The translations under genes and the position numbers were made by a program. Under the pieces are notes generated by a model. It saw only the letters and a program-made list of their open reading frames with translations, ran no database searches and was not told the origin of the DNA. A stretch of 64,000 nucleotides of DNA from Candidatus Amulumruptor caecigallinarius. GTDB taxonomy: Bacteria; Bacteroidota; Bacteroidia; Bacteroidales; Muribaculaceae. Of the stretch, positions 1 to 11,834 are shown piece after piece; position 1 is the stretch's first letter; the number at the start of each line of letters is the position of its first letter. The stretch lies in assembly GCA_944321825.1 (NCBI GenBank), contig CALUMU010000001.1:1-64000 (forward strand), written 5' to 3'.

Positions 1-331
1 TTTACTGTACAAAGAAATAGATATTTATCGACAAAAACGAATTTTGTGCCAAGAATTCATTCTGATGTATTTTATTTTTGTATTTTTGCATCCGTAAGAG
101 TTACCCAAACAAGCAAAGCGATGTAGACCACGGCAATTAGGACGGTTGCCAACTCATTACCCCAAAACGAGGTAATTCTTCTAACTCTCTTAATTTCAAA
201 GAGGTATATTCCTTATACAGATTTACGCAAATAATTTGATTGGTAATAAGTCATGTATATCAGACTTTGTTACTTTCAGAGATGTTGATGAAGGCTTGGA
301 TAGCATAGGTGAAATAGGTATTCGGATAGCT
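1..331. other. Gene-free left edge, possible small RNA
   Basis: No convincing protein gene is visible. A TATTTTTG box lies at 81-88. It is followed by two short inverted repeats, one around 133-153 (GGCAA with TTGCC) and one around 157-178 (ATTACC with GGTAAT). This could be a short transcript, but no -33 box is found at the right spacing and no known RNA family is recognised. Confidence 0.3.
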
Positions 332-1201
332 TTACTTTTCGGCGAGGATTACTCCGCCGATTATGAGGGCGGCTCCTATGGCGGTGTGGACGGTAAAGGG
401 TTCGCCGAGGAAGATGACGGCGGCGAGGATGGTTACCAATGGGATGCAATAGATGTAATTGGCGGTTTTTTCTGCGCCCAAGGCTTTGACTGCGCGGTTC
501 CACATTATGTAGCCGAGCATGGATGCGACGATGCTTAGAAACAGAAGGTTGCCATAGACTGCCGGGGGCAGGAGCAGATGCGGGTCGAACTGCCGTGGCT
601 CAAAGACAAGAAATATTGCTGACGACAGGAGTCCGAAAAAGAACACCTTGCGGGTGATGAAAAGGGTGGTATAGCGTTGCCCCAGCATCTTCAACACGAT
701 GCAGTAGGCTGCCCACAGCAGGGCTGCGGCCAGCGTGAGTGCGTCGCCAAGGGGGTTGAGCCCGAGGTTAAGGGTGCCGTTAAGCACCACGAGCCCCACT
801 CCGCAAAGGGCTATGAGCGAGCCGGCGGCCATGCGTCGCCGCAGAGGGACGTGGAGGAATATCCGCCCGAGCAGCATCGTGAATATCGGTGCGGTGCAGA
901 TGAGGAGCGACACGTCGGATGCGAGCGTGATGGCGAGGGCGGAGTTTTCGGCTATGAAATAGAGTGAGCCGCCGGTGAGTCCGGCAAGGCACATGAGCAG
1001 CTCGTCTTTTACACTGTCCGACCAAAGCCGCGAGTGGGAGACTGCGATGATGCACAGGTAGGCCAGTGCGAAGCGGAGGATAAAAATCTCGGTAGGGGTG
1101 AGGCCGGCTTCGATGAGTATCTTCGTGGAAACGAATGTCACGCCCCAGATGCTGACCGTCAGCAGGGCGAGCAGGTGGAACAGGAGAAGCCGCTGTTTCA
1201 T
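332..1201 (-). CDS. EamA/DMT-family permease
   Basis: A 289-residue integral membrane protein of the drug/metabolite transporter superfamily, predicted to move a small metabolite across the inner membrane. It has the usual family length and is hydrophobic throughout. It shows two EamA halves of about five helices each: the first begins at the N-terminus with a WGVTFVSTK stretch, and the second begins near residue 145 with LGDALTLAAALLWAAYC. The substrate cannot be read from sequence. It is divergent from the AlbA_2 gene, and a TAACTTTG -7 box at 1224-1231 would give a short leader. Long open frames on the opposite strand are shadows. Confidence 0.9.
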   Translation of the reverse strand: MKQRLLLFHLLALLTVSIWGVTFVSTKILIEAGLTPTEIFILRFALAYLCIIAVSHSRLWSDSVKDELLMCLAGLTGGSLYFIAENSALAITLASDVSLLICTAPIFTMLLGRIFLHVPLRRRMAAGSLIALCGVGLVVLNGTLNLGLNPLGDALTLAAALLWAAYCIVLKMLGQRYTTLFITRKVFFFGLLSSAIFLVFEPRQFDPHLLLPPAVYGNLLFLSIVASMLGYIMWNRAVKALGAEKTANYIYCIPLVTILAAVIFLGEPFTVHTAIGAALIIGGVILAEK

Positions 1202-1223
1202 CGTATCGTCTCTTTTTTTCTTG

Positions 1224-1231
1224 CAAAGTTA
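1224..1231 (-). promoter_or_regulatory. -7 box for the EamA gene
   Basis: TAACTTTG on the minus strand fits the Bacteroidetes -7 consensus TAnnTTTG. It lies 23-30 nt upstream of the start codon. No clear -33 box is present at the expected spacing. Confidence 0.45.
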
Positions 1232-1278
1232 GCGATAGCAAAGCGTATTCCTATCCAGATTCTTTCAGTGAATATTAC

Positions 1279-1286
1279 TATATTTG
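1279..1286 (+). promoter_or_regulatory. -7 box for the AlbA_2 gene
   Basis: TATATTTG matches the Bacteroidetes -7 consensus. It lies 35 nt before the ATG at 1322, which favours that start over the longer upstream reading frame running antisense to the permease gene. Confidence 0.5.
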
Positions 1287-1321
1287 CACAGAGACCATCA
1301 CGATACAATGGTAGCGCGGAT

Positions 1322-2827
1322 ATGATAACAAAAGGTGAAGTTTTGGATCTGTTGAAATCCACCGAGACTTATCGCGTGGAACGCACAATCAGTACTGGCA
1401 ACATGGACAAGTTCTGTGAGGCTATCTGTGCGTTTGCTAACGATATGCCCAATTCCAGAAAGAACGGTTATCTTATCATAGGAGCATATGATGACGGGAC
1501 ATTGGCTGGAATGAAAGTGGATGATGGCTTGTTGAAGAAAGTCTCAGGCATCCGTTCGGATGGCAATATTCTGCCATTGCCCACAATGTCAGTGGATAGA
1601 TTCGTTTTCCCGGAAGGTGATTTGTTGGTGGCAGAAGTGCGTCCGTCAGACTTGCCTCCTGTCCGCTATCGTGGTCGTGCGTTTATCCGTATAGGCCCAC
1701 GTCGTGACATCGCAACAGAAGCCGAAGAACGCATCCTTGCAGAAAGACGCTGTTCGTTTATGGCCACTTTTGATGCCACTCCATGCTTGAACGCAAAACT
1801 GGAAGATTTAGATGTTGAATACATAAAGAACTCGTATCTCCCAAAATTTCTTGATGAAGAAGCGTTGACAGCCGATAAGCGTGACATCAAGGGGCAGTTG
1901 GTATCTATCCATCTTTACGATAGAGAAAACGATTGCCCGACATATGCCGGGATAATCTTATTCGGAACCAATCCGAGATACTTTCTTCTCGGCGATTATG
2001 TTCAGTTTGTCAGGTTTGCCGGGAATGATAAAGGAGGGGCTGTCTTGAATGAAAGACAATTTATGGGACCTCTTTACAAGATGCTTCCAGCATTGGAATC
2101 GTTTGTAAGGGATGGCATAATAACGCAACGCCCTGTGCCTGAATCTCTTTTTCGAGAAAAGACCGTATGGAACTATCCTGAAGGAGCCATTCGCGAGTTG
2201 ATGATGAACGCCTGTATGCACCGCGATTACCAATCCAACATGCCTATAAGGTTATATCAGTTTGATAATTACATTGAGATAATGAATGCTGGCGGATTGT
2301 ATGGCGAAGCACGGCCTGAAAACTTCCCATCGGTCAATGATTACCGTAATCCGCTTGTGGCCGAGGCGATGCGGGTGATGAAGTATGTCAATAAATTCAA
2401 TCGCGGCGTTACCCGAGTCCAAGAGATGCTCAAGGACAACGGCAACGCTCCAGCAGCCTTTGATGTAAACACCATTACCGCTTTCCGCGTGGCAGTAGAG
2501 GCTACTAAAGACTCCGATAAGTCGGAATCCCCCAAGTCAGACACAAGTCAGGGCACAAGTCAGGGCACAAGTCAGGGCACAAGTCAGGGCACAAGTCAAC
2601 CCCTAAGTCAACCCCTAAGTCAACCCCCAAGTCGGCTGGCTATAATAGAAAAGATTATAGAATATTGTAAAGAGCCACGCTCAGGTGTGGAAATAGCAGA
2701 ACACTGTGGATTTAAGGATACAAAGTATTTTAGAGAGCGTTACCTCAGCCCGCTCCTCGGCACTCGCATCCGTATGACAATCCCCGACAAGCCGACAAGC
2801 CGTTTCCAGAAGTATCAGTCATTGTAG
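1322..2827 (+). CDS. AlbA_2 / HATPase_c_4 DNA-binding ATPase-like regulator
   Basis: A 501-residue protein of the AlbA_2 (Schlafen-type) family annotated as a putative transcriptional regulator or RecG-like ATPase. Residues 1-140 look like AlbA_2 (AFANDMPNSRKNGYLIIGAYDDG region). Residues 240-390 resemble HATPase_c_4, with YPEGAIRELMMNACMHRDYQ and a late RGVTRVQEM. Then come a Ser-Gln-Gly-Thr linker from an in-frame 12-bp repeat and a C-terminal winged-helix-like segment ending in a GFKDTKYFRERYLSPLL motif. The frame is open upstream to 1034, but that part is antisense to the permease; I chose 1322 because of the promoter box and domain start. The gene is visibly more AT-rich than its neighbours, suggesting transfer. 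The real target is unknown. Confidence 0.85.
   Translation: MITKGEVLDLLKSTETYRVERTISTGNMDKFCEAICAFANDMPNSRKNGYLIIGAYDDGTLAGMKVDDGLLKKVSGIRSDGNILPLPTMSVDRFVFPEGDLLVAEVRPSDLPPVRYRGRAFIRIGPRRDIATEAEERILAERRCSFMATFDATPCLNAKLEDLDVEYIKNSYLPKFLDEEALTADKRDIKGQLVSIHLYDRENDCPTYAGIILFGTNPRYFLLGDYVQFVRFAGNDKGGAVLNERQFMGPLYKMLPALESFVRDGIITQRPVPESLFREKTVWNYPEGAIRELMMNACMHRDYQSNMPIRLYQFDNYIEIMNAGGLYGEARPENFPSVNDYRNPLVAEAMRVMKYVNKFNRGVTRVQEMLKDNGNAPAAFDVNTITAFRVAVEATKDSDKSESPKSDTSQGTSQGTSQGTSQGTSQPLSQPLSQPPSRLAIIEKIIEYCKEPRSGVEIAEHCGFKDTKYFRERYLSPLLGTRIRMTIPDKPTSRFQKYQSL
2543..2638 (+). repeat. Eight-unit 12-bp tandem repeat in coding sequence
   Basis: Four copies of ACAAGTCAGGGC are followed by four related units (ACAAGTCAACCC, two CTAAGTCAACCC and CCAAGTCGGCTG), all with a period of exactly 12 bp. 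They encode a Thr-Ser-Gln-Gly, then Leu-Ser-Gln-Pro linker. The period is a multiple of three, so copy-number change would keep the frame. Confidence 0.95.
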
Positions 2828-2975
2828 AATTTAAAATGTGGCTGTTGAAAAATAAAAATGGGGATGATTGGATCAAGACCGATAGCTTTGGTATATTGGT
2901 GCTGAAAATCAAGTAGGCGTAAAAGCATGTGGTGATTCCGGTCGATTTGCAGTTGTGTAATCTTGTTAGTGTGTA

Positions 2976-3102
2976 TAGATTCCAAATCGAAGTGCAAAAA
3001 TCGTTGAGGGGTCTGCAAGCAGACCGCCCCTCCAGAAGGAGAGAGGGGACGCTTTGCTATCGTAAATCCACAATCATATTTTGCACTTCGATTTGGAATT
3101 TA
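2976..3102. repeat. MITE-like element with 21-bp inverted termini
   Basis: Positions 2979-2999 and 3079-3099 are perfect inverted copies (21 bp); with one mismatch the match extends to 2976-3102. The ~80-nt interior includes a small hairpin, GGTCTGC AA GCAGACC. Size and layout fit a miniature inverted-repeat element, but no target-site duplication is clear and no transposase is nearby. Confidence 0.55.
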
Positions 3103-3169
3103 CAGGTCGGAGGTTCAGTTTCCGTCCGAGTGTCACAGAACCTTGGGTCCACCATCAGCCACATCCCCT

Positions 3170-3266
3170 GTAGGGACACACGGTCTGTGCGTCCTCAACC
3201 GCAAACCGCTCCGAGCCAGATTTCAGACTGCTCAGGCACAAGGGCGCACAGACCGTGCGTCCCTAC
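3170..3266. repeat. 22-bp imperfect inverted repeat
   Basis: Positions 3170-3191 and 3245-3266 are inverted copies with one mismatch. The core GTGCGTCCCTAC also occurs at 25024-25035, which links this element to the dispersed repeats there. Confidence 0.7.
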
Positions 3267-3315
3267 GCAGCGGACGGCATTATCTGTCCTTATAGAAGTA
3301 TTGAAACCGTCCGTT

Positions 3316-3386
3316 AAAGCTCCGCAGGAGCGTAAAAACAGTAGGGTGGGGCGTAGCCCCGTTGTAAAGGGCGCACCCCGCCCCAC
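3316..3386. repeat. Dispersed palindromic repeat, copy 1
   Basis: The 24 bases at 3316-3339 recur exactly in inverted orientation at 24980-25003, and contain the hairpin GCTCC GCA GGAGC. The adjoining AGTAGGGTGGGGCG patch matches 24807 onward, where it reads AGTAGGGCGGGGCG. GGGGCG/CGCCCC pairing over 3346-3384 could form a hairpin. Confidence 0.7.
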
Positions 3387-3530
3387 ATGATTAGTTCTGC
3401 AAAGGCTAGGTGGCGCAATCCATGACCATCGTCGGAAGATCTCCTTGTTGCCAACCGCTCTTGTCCGCAGGCTCCTGATGCGTGGGTGGTAGGCGGAATG
3501 GAAAAAGTTTGGGCGAAAAAGTGCAAAGTG

Positions 3531-3562
3531 TTTGATTTTTAGAAAAATATGTTGTACCTTTG
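3531..3562 (+). promoter_or_regulatory. Promoter of the ribosomal supercluster
   Basis: TTTG at 3531-3534 and TACCTTTG at 3555-3562, separated by 20 nt, match the Bacteroidetes -33/-7 promoter. Transcription would start near 3568, giving a leader of about 150 nt before rpsL. Confidence 0.75.
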
Positions 3563-3591
3563 CATCGGAAAAATAGGCACGTGTTGCGCCG

Positions 3592-3625
3592 ATCCGTCTC
3601 TAACTGTTTGGCAGTCAGAGCGGAT
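3592..3625 (+). promoter_or_regulatory. Hairpin in the rpsL leader
   Basis: ATCCG (3592-3596) pairs with CGGAT (3621-3625), and CTCTAACTG (3598-3606) pairs with CAGTCAGAG (3612-3620) with one mismatch. It lies in the 5' leader of the operon, so feedback control by a ribosomal protein is possible but unproven. Confidence 0.4.
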
Positions 3626-3715
3626 GGGGCGGATTGTGTGCCGTTTGACTGCAAAGGAAAAGAATCATAAGAAACGAAATAACAATCATCTATTTAAGCA
3701 ACAAAAGAGACTAAT

Positions 3716-4096
3716 ATGCCTACAATTCAGCAGTTAGTAAGGAAAGGCCGCGTGGCGCTTGTGGATAAGAGCAAGTCGCCCGCCCTCGATTCATGCCCCC
3801 AGCGCCGCGGCGTTTGCGTGCGTGTCTACACCACCACCCCCAAGAAGCCTAACTCGGCTATGCGTAAGGTGGCCCGTGTGCGCCTCACAAACGGCAAGGA
3901 AGTCAACAGCTACATTCCCGGCGAGGGTCACAACCTCCAGGAGCACTCTATCGTGCTTGTGCGCGGTGGTCGTGTGAAAGACCTCCCCGGTGTGCGCTAC
4001 CACATCGTCCGCGGCACTCTCGATACCAGTGGCGTGAAGGACCGCACACAGCGTCGTTCGAAATACGGTGCCAAGCGTCCCAAAGCATCCAAGTAA
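3716..4096 (+). CDS. rpsL: 30S ribosomal protein S12
   Basis: Universal small-subunit protein uS12 (126 residues, normal length), part of the decoding centre. The [18 protein letters not shown] segment and [15 protein letters not shown] match the family; the two lysines at which streptomycin-resistance mutations usually arise (PKKPNS and GRVKDLPG) are both present. It is the first gene of the supercluster and follows a good promoter and a structured leader. The next gene, rpsG, starts 242 nt later, a longer gap than usual for this pair. Confidence 0.98.
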   Translation: MPTIQQLVRKGRVALVDKSKSPALDSCPQRRGVCVRVYTTTPKKPNSAMRKVARVRLTNGKEVNSYIPGEGHNLQEHSIVLVRGGRVKDLPGVRYHIVRGTLDTSGVKDRTQRRSKYGAKRPKASK

Positions 4097-4338
4097 TCAC
4101 TTGGCTGACCGTTGAGAATCGCTCTTTTCCTTACTTGGCCCCGTGCCGCAGGTGGCCTGAAATGACAATCGCGGCGCAAACTAATAAAAATCAAAGTAAA
4201 ACATCTCGTTTTACCGAGGTTTTTGGAAGGCTAACATATCACGGTTGAGTAAACGCCGGTCAGAGGATCCGGGCGTTGAAGATGACAGATGACAGCAACC
4301 AAGAAGCTCTTAAAACGATAAAACTACGCAAACTCACA
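4097..4338 (+). other. 242-nt non-coding gap rpsL-rpsG
   Basis: No RNA family or clear terminator is recognised. In-frame ATGs exist upstream of the rpsG start (for example at 4276) but would add a 21-residue extension not typical of S7. The gap may be a leader through which S7 or another protein acts; this is inference only. Confidence 0.35.
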
Positions 4339-4815
4339 ATGAGAAAAGCAAAGCCCAAGAAGCGGGTCGTTCTCCCCGATCCCGTGTTCCACGATGTACG
4401 AGTGTCAAAGTTCGTCAACCATCTCATGTATGACGGCAAGAAGTCCACGAGCTACACCATATTCTACTCATCGCTTGACATCGTGAAGTCCAAGCTTCCT
4501 AACGAGGAAAAGACTCCTCTGGAAATCTGGATGAAAGCTCTTGAGAATATCACACCTCAGGTGGAAGTGAAGTCACGCCGTGTCGGCGGTGCTACTTTCC
4601 AGGTCCCCACCGAAATCCGTCCGGACCGCAAGGAATCCATATCAATGAAAAACCTTATCCTCTACGCCCGCAAGCGCGGCGGCAAGACCATGGCCGACAA
4701 GCTCGCTGCGGAAATCGTAGATGCCTACAACGAGCAGGGTGGTGCGTTCAAGCGTAAGGAAGACATGCACAAGATGGCCGAGGCCAACCGTGCTTTTGCC
4801 CACTTCCGTTTCTGA
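4339..4815 (+). CDS. rpsG: 30S ribosomal protein S7
   Basis: uS7, a primary 16S rRNA-binding protein that nucleates assembly of the 30S head. I place the start at the internal ATG that gives [17 protein letters not shown], because this yields the usual 158 residues; the frame is open to 4276 but that adds an unusual leader. The end, [10 protein letters not shown], is the family C-terminus. It lies between rpsL and fusA as in the classical str operon. Confidence 0.96.
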   Translation: MRKAKPKKRVVLPDPVFHDVRVSKFVNHLMYDGKKSTSYTIFYSSLDIVKSKLPNEEKTPLEIWMKALENITPQVEVKSRRVGGATFQVPTEIRPDRKESISMKNLILYARKRGGKTMADKLAAEIVDAYNEQGGAFKRKEDMHKMAEANRAFAHFRF

Positions 4816-4905
4816 TAGCATCGTGTCAATCAAATGTGCTTAAGCAAGATAGGCTGAAAACATCATTGATAACATATTCAAAATAACGATTTCCCCACTT
4901 TTACA

Positions 4906-7032
<2,127 letters not shown>

Positions 7033-7056
7033 GCAAATACTTTCATTCAACTAAAT

Positions 7057-7362
7057 ATGAGCCAGAAAATCAGAATCAAACTCAAGTCTTACGACTACAA
7101 CCTCGTCGACAAGTCGGCCGAGAAAATCGTAAAGACCGTGAAATCGACTGGTGCGGTAATCTCGGGCCCCATACCCCTGCCTACCCACAAGCGCATCTTC
7201 ACAGTTAACCGCTCGACTTTCGTCAACAAGAAGAGCCGCGAGCAGTTCCAGCTTTCAGCTTTCAAGCGTCTCATCGACATCTACAACTCTTCAGCCAAGA
7301 CTGTCGATGCCCTCATGAAGCTTGAACTCCCCAGCGGTGTTGAGGTTGAAATCAAAGTCTGA
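7057..7362 (+). CDS. rpsJ: 30S ribosomal protein S10
   Basis: uS10 (101 residues), a 30S head protein that also acts as NusE in transcription antitermination. [20 protein letters not shown] and the [19 protein letters not shown] loop match the family. It follows fusA by only 24 nt, so the str and S10 operons are fused here without tuf between them. Confidence 0.98.
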   Translation: MSQKIRIKLKSYDYNLVDKSAEKIVKTVKSTGAVISGPIPLPTHKRIFTVNRSTFVNKKSREQFQLSAFKRLIDIYNSSAKTVDALMKLELPSGVEVEIKV

Positions 7363-7419
7363 GAGACTGTTACCGTCACTTAAAAATTTCTCAATCAAAG
7401 AATCTAATTAACTAAAGAA

Positions 7420-8037
7420 ATGCCAGGATTATTAGGAAAGAAAATCGGAATGACATCCGTTTTCAGTGCCGACGGCCGTAACGTGCCGTGCACTGTTATC
7501 GAAGTAGGTCCTTGCGTGGTCACTCAGGTCAAGACCGTCGATACCGACGGTTACGACGCCCTCCAGCTCGGCTTCATCGAGAAGAAGGAGAAGCACACTA
7601 CCCGTCCCGAGCAGGGACACTTCAAGAAGGCTGGTGTGGCCCCGCAGCGACACTTGGCCGAGTTCAAAGGATTTGACGGCGAGCACAAGCTCGGCGACAC
7701 CATCAAAGTCGACCTCTTTACCGAGAACGACTTCGTGGACATCGTCGGCATCAGCAAAGGTAAAGGCTTCCAGGGCGTAGTGAAGCGTCACGGATTCGGC
7801 GGCGTAGGCCAGTCGACCCACGGCCAGCACAACCGCCTCCGCGCTCCCGGTTCGATCGGTGCCTGCTCTTATCCCGCAAAAGTGTTCAAAGGCATGCGCA
7901 TGGCCGGCCAGACAGGCAACAAGCGTGTGACAGTTCAAAACCTCCAGGTCATCAAGGTGATGCCCGAGCAGAATATCCTCGTCATCAAAGGTTCGGTGCC
8001 CGGAAGTAAAGGTTCAATCGTTTTAATCGAAAAATAA
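7420..8037 (+). CDS. rplC: 50S ribosomal protein L3
   Basis: uL3 (205 residues), binds 23S rRNA early and reaches toward the peptidyl-transferase centre. [13 protein letters not shown] at the N-terminus and [17 protein letters not shown] in the central loop are diagnostic. Its stop codon overlaps the start of rplD by one base (TAATG), implying translational coupling. Confidence 0.98.
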   Translation: MPGLLGKKIGMTSVFSADGRNVPCTVIEVGPCVVTQVKTVDTDGYDALQLGFIEKKEKHTTRPEQGHFKKAGVAPQRHLAEFKGFDGEHKLGDTIKVDLFTENDFVDIVGISKGKGFQGVVKRHGFGGVGQSTHGQHNRLRAPGSIGACSYPAKVFKGMRMAGQTGNKRVTVQNLQVIKVMPEQNILVIKGSVPGSKGSIVLIEK

Positions 8038-8657
8038 TGGAACTCGCAATATACAACATTGAAGGAAAAGACACCGGCCGCAAAGCCACCCTCAACGATG
8101 AGGTATTTGCAGTAGAAGCCAACGAGCACGCCGTATATCTCGATGTAAAGCAGTTTCTCGCCAACCAGCGTCAGGGTACAGCCAAGAGCAAAGAACGCTC
8201 TGAAATGTCAGGCTCGACCCGCAAGCTCCACAAGCAGAAAGGTGGCGGCGGCGCACGCATCGGCGATATCAATTCGCCCCTGCTCTCCGGCGGTGCCCGT
8301 GTATTCGGCCCCCGTCCCCGCGACTACCGCTTTAAGTTGAATAAGAAAGTAAAGGAACTGGCACGCAAGTCGGCTCTGACAAGCAAAGCTCAGGACAACA
8401 TGATCAAGGTCATCGAAAACTTCTCTTTCGATGCTCCCAAGACCAAGGATTTCGTCAAGCTCGCCCAGAACCTTGAAGCCGAAGGCAAGAAGATTCTCCT
8501 CGTAGTAGAAGCCATCGAGCGCAATGTGGCTCTCTCCATCCGCAACGTGCCCAACGCTCGTGTGATGCGCGCATGCGACCTCAACACCTACGCGGTCATG
8601 AACTCTAACGCCATCCTTCTGACCGAAGGCGGCCTTGCAGTAATCAATAATCTTTAA
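8037..8657 (+). CDS. rplD: 50S ribosomal protein L4
   Basis: uL4 (206 residues) of the large subunit, whose loop lines the exit tunnel. The [19 protein letters not shown] segment is the conserved basic loop. In proteobacteria L4 represses the S10 operon; no such leader is identified here. It overlaps rplC by one base and precedes rplW by 25 nt. Confidence 0.97.
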   Translation: MELAIYNIEGKDTGRKATLNDEVFAVEANEHAVYLDVKQFLANQRQGTAKSKERSEMSGSTRKLHKQKGGGGARIGDINSPLLSGGARVFGPRPRDYRFKLNKKVKELARKSALTSKAQDNMIKVIENFSFDAPKTKDFVKLAQNLEAEGKKILLVVEAIERNVALSIRNVPNARVMRACDLNTYAVMNSNAILLTEGGLAVINNL

Positions 8658-8682
8658 CCCCTAAAGGAGAAACCCACAAACA

Positions 8683-8973
8683 ATGGACATCCAGATTACA
8701 CCCATCGTCACAGAAAAGGCGACACGGCTTCAGGAGAAGCTTAACCGCTATACATTCCGCGTTTCTCCCGACGCCAACAAGCACCAGATCAAATCGCTGG
8801 TCGAGCAGCTCTACGGCGTAAAGGTTGAAGCAGTCAACACCATGCAGGTGCGCGGCAAAAACCGCTCACGCTGGACCCGCAGCGGCCTGCTCCGTGGCAA
8901 GACCACAGCCTACAAGAAAGCCGTGGTGACACTCGCCGAAGGTGAAACAATAGATTTCTATAGCAATATCTGA
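8683..8973 (+). CDS. rplW: 50S ribosomal protein L23
   Basis: uL23 (96 residues), near the tunnel exit and a docking site for trigger factor and SRP. TPIVTEKATRLQEKLNRYTF and the basic loop around residues 60-75 match. It lies 9 nt ahead of rplB. Confidence 0.97.
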   Translation: MDIQITPIVTEKATRLQEKLNRYTFRVSPDANKHQIKSLVEQLYGVKVEAVNTMQVRGKNRSRWTRSGLLRGKTTAYKKAVVTLAEGETIDFYSNI

Positions 8974-8982
8974 TAAACAACA

Positions 8983-9810
8983 ATGGCAGTAAGAAAATTC
9001 AAGCCCACAACACCGGGGCAGAGACACAAAGTTATTGGTGTGTTCAAAGGCGTAATCACTGCTACCACACCAGAGAAATCTCTTACGGTCGGACGGAAGT
9101 CAACCGGTGGCCGAAACGCCGAAGGCCACCTCACCACACGTTACCGTGGCGGCGGCCACAAGCGCCGTTACCGTATGATTGACTTCAAGCGAACGAAAGA
9201 CGGTGTTCCCGCAGTAGTAAAGTCGATCGAGTACGACCCTAACCGTTCGGCCCGTATCGCCCTCCTTTACTATGTCGACGGAGCTAAAGCTTACATCATC
9301 GCACCCAACGGCCTTCAGGTCGGAGCGACTGTGGTGAGCGGTCCCGATGCTGCACCCGAGGTAGGCAACGCCCTCCCTCTGTCCAACATCCCCGTAGGTA
9401 CCCTTATCCACAACATCGAGCTGCGTCCCGGACAGGGAGCCTTCATGGCTCGCTCTGCCGGCACATTTGCCCAGCTCATCTCGCGTGAGGGTGATTATGT
9501 GATTGTGAAACTTCCTTCAGGCGAAACCCGCCGTATCCTCGCTACATGCAAGGCGACGGTAGGTGTCGTAGGCAACTCAGAGCACTCGCTCGAACGCTCC
9601 GGCAAGGCCGGCCGTTCTCGCTGGCTCGGCCGCCGTCCCCGTAACCGAGGCGTTGTAATGAACCCTGTCGATCACCCCATGGGTGGTGGCGAAGGCCGTG
9701 CTTCAGGTGGACATCCCCGTTCACGCAAGGGCCTCTACTCGAAGGGTCTCAAGACACGCTCGCCCAAGAAGCAGAGTTCGAAGTACATTATCGAGCGTCG
9801 CAAGAAGTAA
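8983..9810 (+). CDS. rplB: 50S ribosomal protein L2
   Basis: uL2 (275 residues), needed for subunit association and peptidyl-transferase assembly. The conserved [17 protein letters not shown] loop carries the key histidine. The C-terminal basic tail is normal. The start is 9 nt after rplW. Confidence 0.98.
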   Translation: MAVRKFKPTTPGQRHKVIGVFKGVITATTPEKSLTVGRKSTGGRNAEGHLTTRYRGGGHKRRYRMIDFKRTKDGVPAVVKSIEYDPNRSARIALLYYVDGAKAYIIAPNGLQVGATVVSGPDAAPEVGNALPLSNIPVGTLIHNIELRPGQGAFMARSAGTFAQLISREGDYVIVKLPSGETRRILATCKATVGVVGNSEHSLERSGKAGRSRWLGRRPRNRGVVMNPVDHPMGGGEGRASGGHPRSRKGLYSKGLKTRSPKKQSSKYIIERRKK

Positions 9811-9846
9811 TCCACTTTCACTTAACTCTCATTCACAACGTACACT

Positions 9847-10116
9847 ATGAGTCGTTCATTAAAAAAAGGCCCGTTTATCAGCGTCAAGCTTGAGAAGAAG
9901 GTGGCTGCCATGGAAGAAAGCGGCAAGAAATCGGTCATCAAGACCTGGTCACGCGCTTCGATGATTTCACCTGACTTCGTCGGACACACATTCGCTGTCC
10001 ACAACGGCAACAAGTTTATCCCTGTCTATGTCACCGAGAACATGGTAGGTCACAAGCTGGGCGAATTTGCCCCCACCCGCACCTTCCGTGGCCACGCCGG
10101 CAACAAGAAGAAATAA
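9847..10116 (+). CDS. rpsS: 30S ribosomal protein S19
   Basis: uS19 (89 residues) of the 30S head. [17 protein letters not shown] at the N-terminus and [17 protein letters not shown] at the C-terminus are family signatures. No Shine-Dalgarno sequence precedes the start, as for most genes of this window. Confidence 0.98.
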   Translation: MSRSLKKGPFISVKLEKKVAAMEESGKKSVIKTWSRASMISPDFVGHTFAVHNGNKFIPVYVTENMVGHKLGEFAPTRTFRGHAGNKKK

Positions 10117-10177
10117 ACCGCGCCGCGAGCCGACTACTTTATAATCAAGTTAAAAACAAGCAAGACATCTAAATAAA

Positions 10178-10591
10178 ATGGGTGCAAGAAAAAGACTTTC
10201 AGCCAACAAAATGAAGGAAGAGCGCCGTCAGGTATCTTTCGCCAAGCTGACCAACGTCCCCTCGTCGCCACGCAAGATGCGCCTCGTCGCTGACATGGTG
10301 CGCGGCATGGAGGTGTTCAAGGCTCTCGGCGTCCTGAAGTTCTCCAACAAAGAAGCCGCAGCGAAGCTGGAGAAGTGCCTCCGCTCTGCCGTCGCCAACT
10401 GGGAAGCCAAAAACGACCGCAAGGCCGAAAACGGCGAGCTCTTCATCTCCACCATATTCGTCAACCCCGCGCCTATGCTCAAGCGTCTCCGTCCAGCCCC
10501 CCGGGGCCGCGGCTACCGCATCCGCAAGCGCGCCAACCACGTGACTCTCGTGGTGGACACAATCGATAACAAAAAATCTAAAAAGGCATAA
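10178..10591 (+). CDS. rplV: 50S ribosomal protein L22
   Basis: uL22 (137 residues), whose beta-hairpin forms part of the exit tunnel. [15 protein letters not shown] and the hairpin [20 protein letters not shown] are clear. It has a short N-terminal extension relative to the E. coli protein. rpsC follows after 9 nt. Confidence 0.97.
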   Translation: MGARKRLSANKMKEERRQVSFAKLTNVPSSPRKMRLVADMVRGMEVFKALGVLKFSNKEAAAKLEKCLRSAVANWEAKNDRKAENGELFISTIFVNPAPMLKRLRPAPRGRGYRIRKRANHVTLVVDTIDNKKSKKA

Positions 10592-10600
10592 GACACCATC

Positions 10601-11344
10601 ATGGGACAAAAAGTTAATCCAATCAGCAACCGCCTCGGCATCATCCGTGGCTGGGACAGCAACTGGTTTGGTGGCAAAAACTATGGCGATACGCTGCTTG
10701 AGGACTCGAAGCTCCGCAAGTATCTCGATGTGCGTCTTGCCAAGTCAAGCGTTTCACGCATCGTCATCGAACGTACACTCAAACTCATCACCATCACTGT
10801 GTGCACTTCTCGCCCCGGCCTCATAATCGGCAAAGGCGGCGCTGAAGTCGACAAGCTCAAAGAAGAGCTCAAGAAAATCACCGACAAGGATGTCCAGATC
10901 AACATCTACGAGGTGAAACGCCCCGAGCTCGATGCCCAGATCGTGGCTGCCAACATCGCGCGCCAGATCGAAGGCAAGATTGCTTACCGACGTGCAGTCA
11001 AGATGGCCGTGGCAAGCACCATGCGTGCCGGTGCCGAAGGCATCAAGATTCAGGTCAGCGGCCGTCTCAACGGAGCCGAAATGGCCCGCAGCGAGATGTT
11101 CAAGGAAGGCCGCACACCCCTCCACACCCTCCGCGCCGACATCGACTACGCTCTCGTAGAGGCCCACACCAAGGTTGGCGTCGTAGGTGTAAAGGTATGG
11201 ATATGCCGTGGTGAAGTGTATGGCAAACGTGACCTGGCTCCCCAGTTCACCTCCAACCAGCGCGATGGCCGTCCTCAGGGCGAGCGTGCACCCCGTCGTG
11301 GTGGCTTCCGCAAGCCCCGCAACAACCAGGGTGGCAACCGTTGA
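10601..11344 (+). CDS. rpsC: 30S ribosomal protein S3
   Basis: uS3 (247 residues), at the mRNA entry channel. [19 protein letters not shown] opens the protein, the KH domain carries [14 protein letters not shown] near residue 70, and a basic, Gly/Arg-rich tail from about residue 215 gives a slightly extended C-terminus. Confidence 0.97.
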   Translation: MGQKVNPISNRLGIIRGWDSNWFGGKNYGDTLLEDSKLRKYLDVRLAKSSVSRIVIERTLKLITITVCTSRPGLIIGKGGAEVDKLKEELKKITDKDVQINIYEVKRPELDAQIVAANIARQIEGKIAYRRAVKMAVASTMRAGAEGIKIQVSGRLNGAEMARSEMFKEGRTPLHTLRADIDYALVEAHTKVGVVGVKVWICRGEVYGKRDLAPQFTSNQRDGRPQGERAPRRGGFRKPRNNQGGNR

Positions 11345-11396
11345 GCGAATCATTACCCAACATCATTCCCAACACTGTTAATTAAACGCAACCAAA

Positions 11397-11828
11397 ATGT
11401 TACAACCTAAGAAAACCAAGTTCCGTCGCCAACAGAAGGGCCGCATGAAGGGTAATGCCCAGCGCGGCAACCAGCTGGCTTTCGGATCGTTCGGCATAAA
11501 GACTCTCGAGGCGAAATGGATTACAGGCCGCCAGATTGAGGCAGCCCGTATCGCCGTGACACGTTACATGCAGCGTCAGGGCCAGATCTGGATCCGCATT
11601 TTCCCGGACAAACCCATCACTAAGAAGCCTGCCGAAGTCCGCATGGGTAAAGGTAAAGGTTCGCCCGAAGGATTCGTGGCACCCGTGACACCCGGACGCA
11701 TAATCCTCGAAGTCGAAGGAGTGCCCCTCGAAGTGGCAAAGGAAGCCCTGCGCCTCGCTGCCCAGAAACTCCCCGTGACTACCAAGTTTATCGTACGTCG
11801 TGACTACGACCCCACCCAAAACGTCTGA
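11397..11828 (+). CDS. rplP: 50S ribosomal protein L16
   Basis: uL16 (143 residues), close to the A site and needed for late 50S assembly. [18 protein letters not shown] and [16 protein letters not shown] are conserved. rpmC follows after 6 nt. Confidence 0.97.
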   Translation: MLQPKKTKFRRQQKGRMKGNAQRGNQLAFGSFGIKTLEAKWITGRQIEAARIAVTRYMQRQGQIWIRIFPDKPITKKPAEVRMGKGKGSPEGFVAPVTPGRIILEVEGVPLEVAKEALRLAAQKLPVTTKFIVRRDYDPTQNV

Positions 11829-11834
11829 TCCGTC

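Larger units (their letters stand above)
2828..3530. other. Repeat-rich non-coding region before rpsL
   Basis: This stretch has no credible gene. It holds a MITE-like inverted repeat (2976-3102), a second long inverted repeat (3170-3266), and a GC-rich palindromic patch (3316-3386) that recurs at 24.8-25.0 kb. Open frames across it merely translate these repeats. Confidence 0.7.

Noticed and set aside
2929-3390. 153-codon plus-strand frame before rpsL
   Set aside because: Only translates the inverted and palindromic repeats; no family features.
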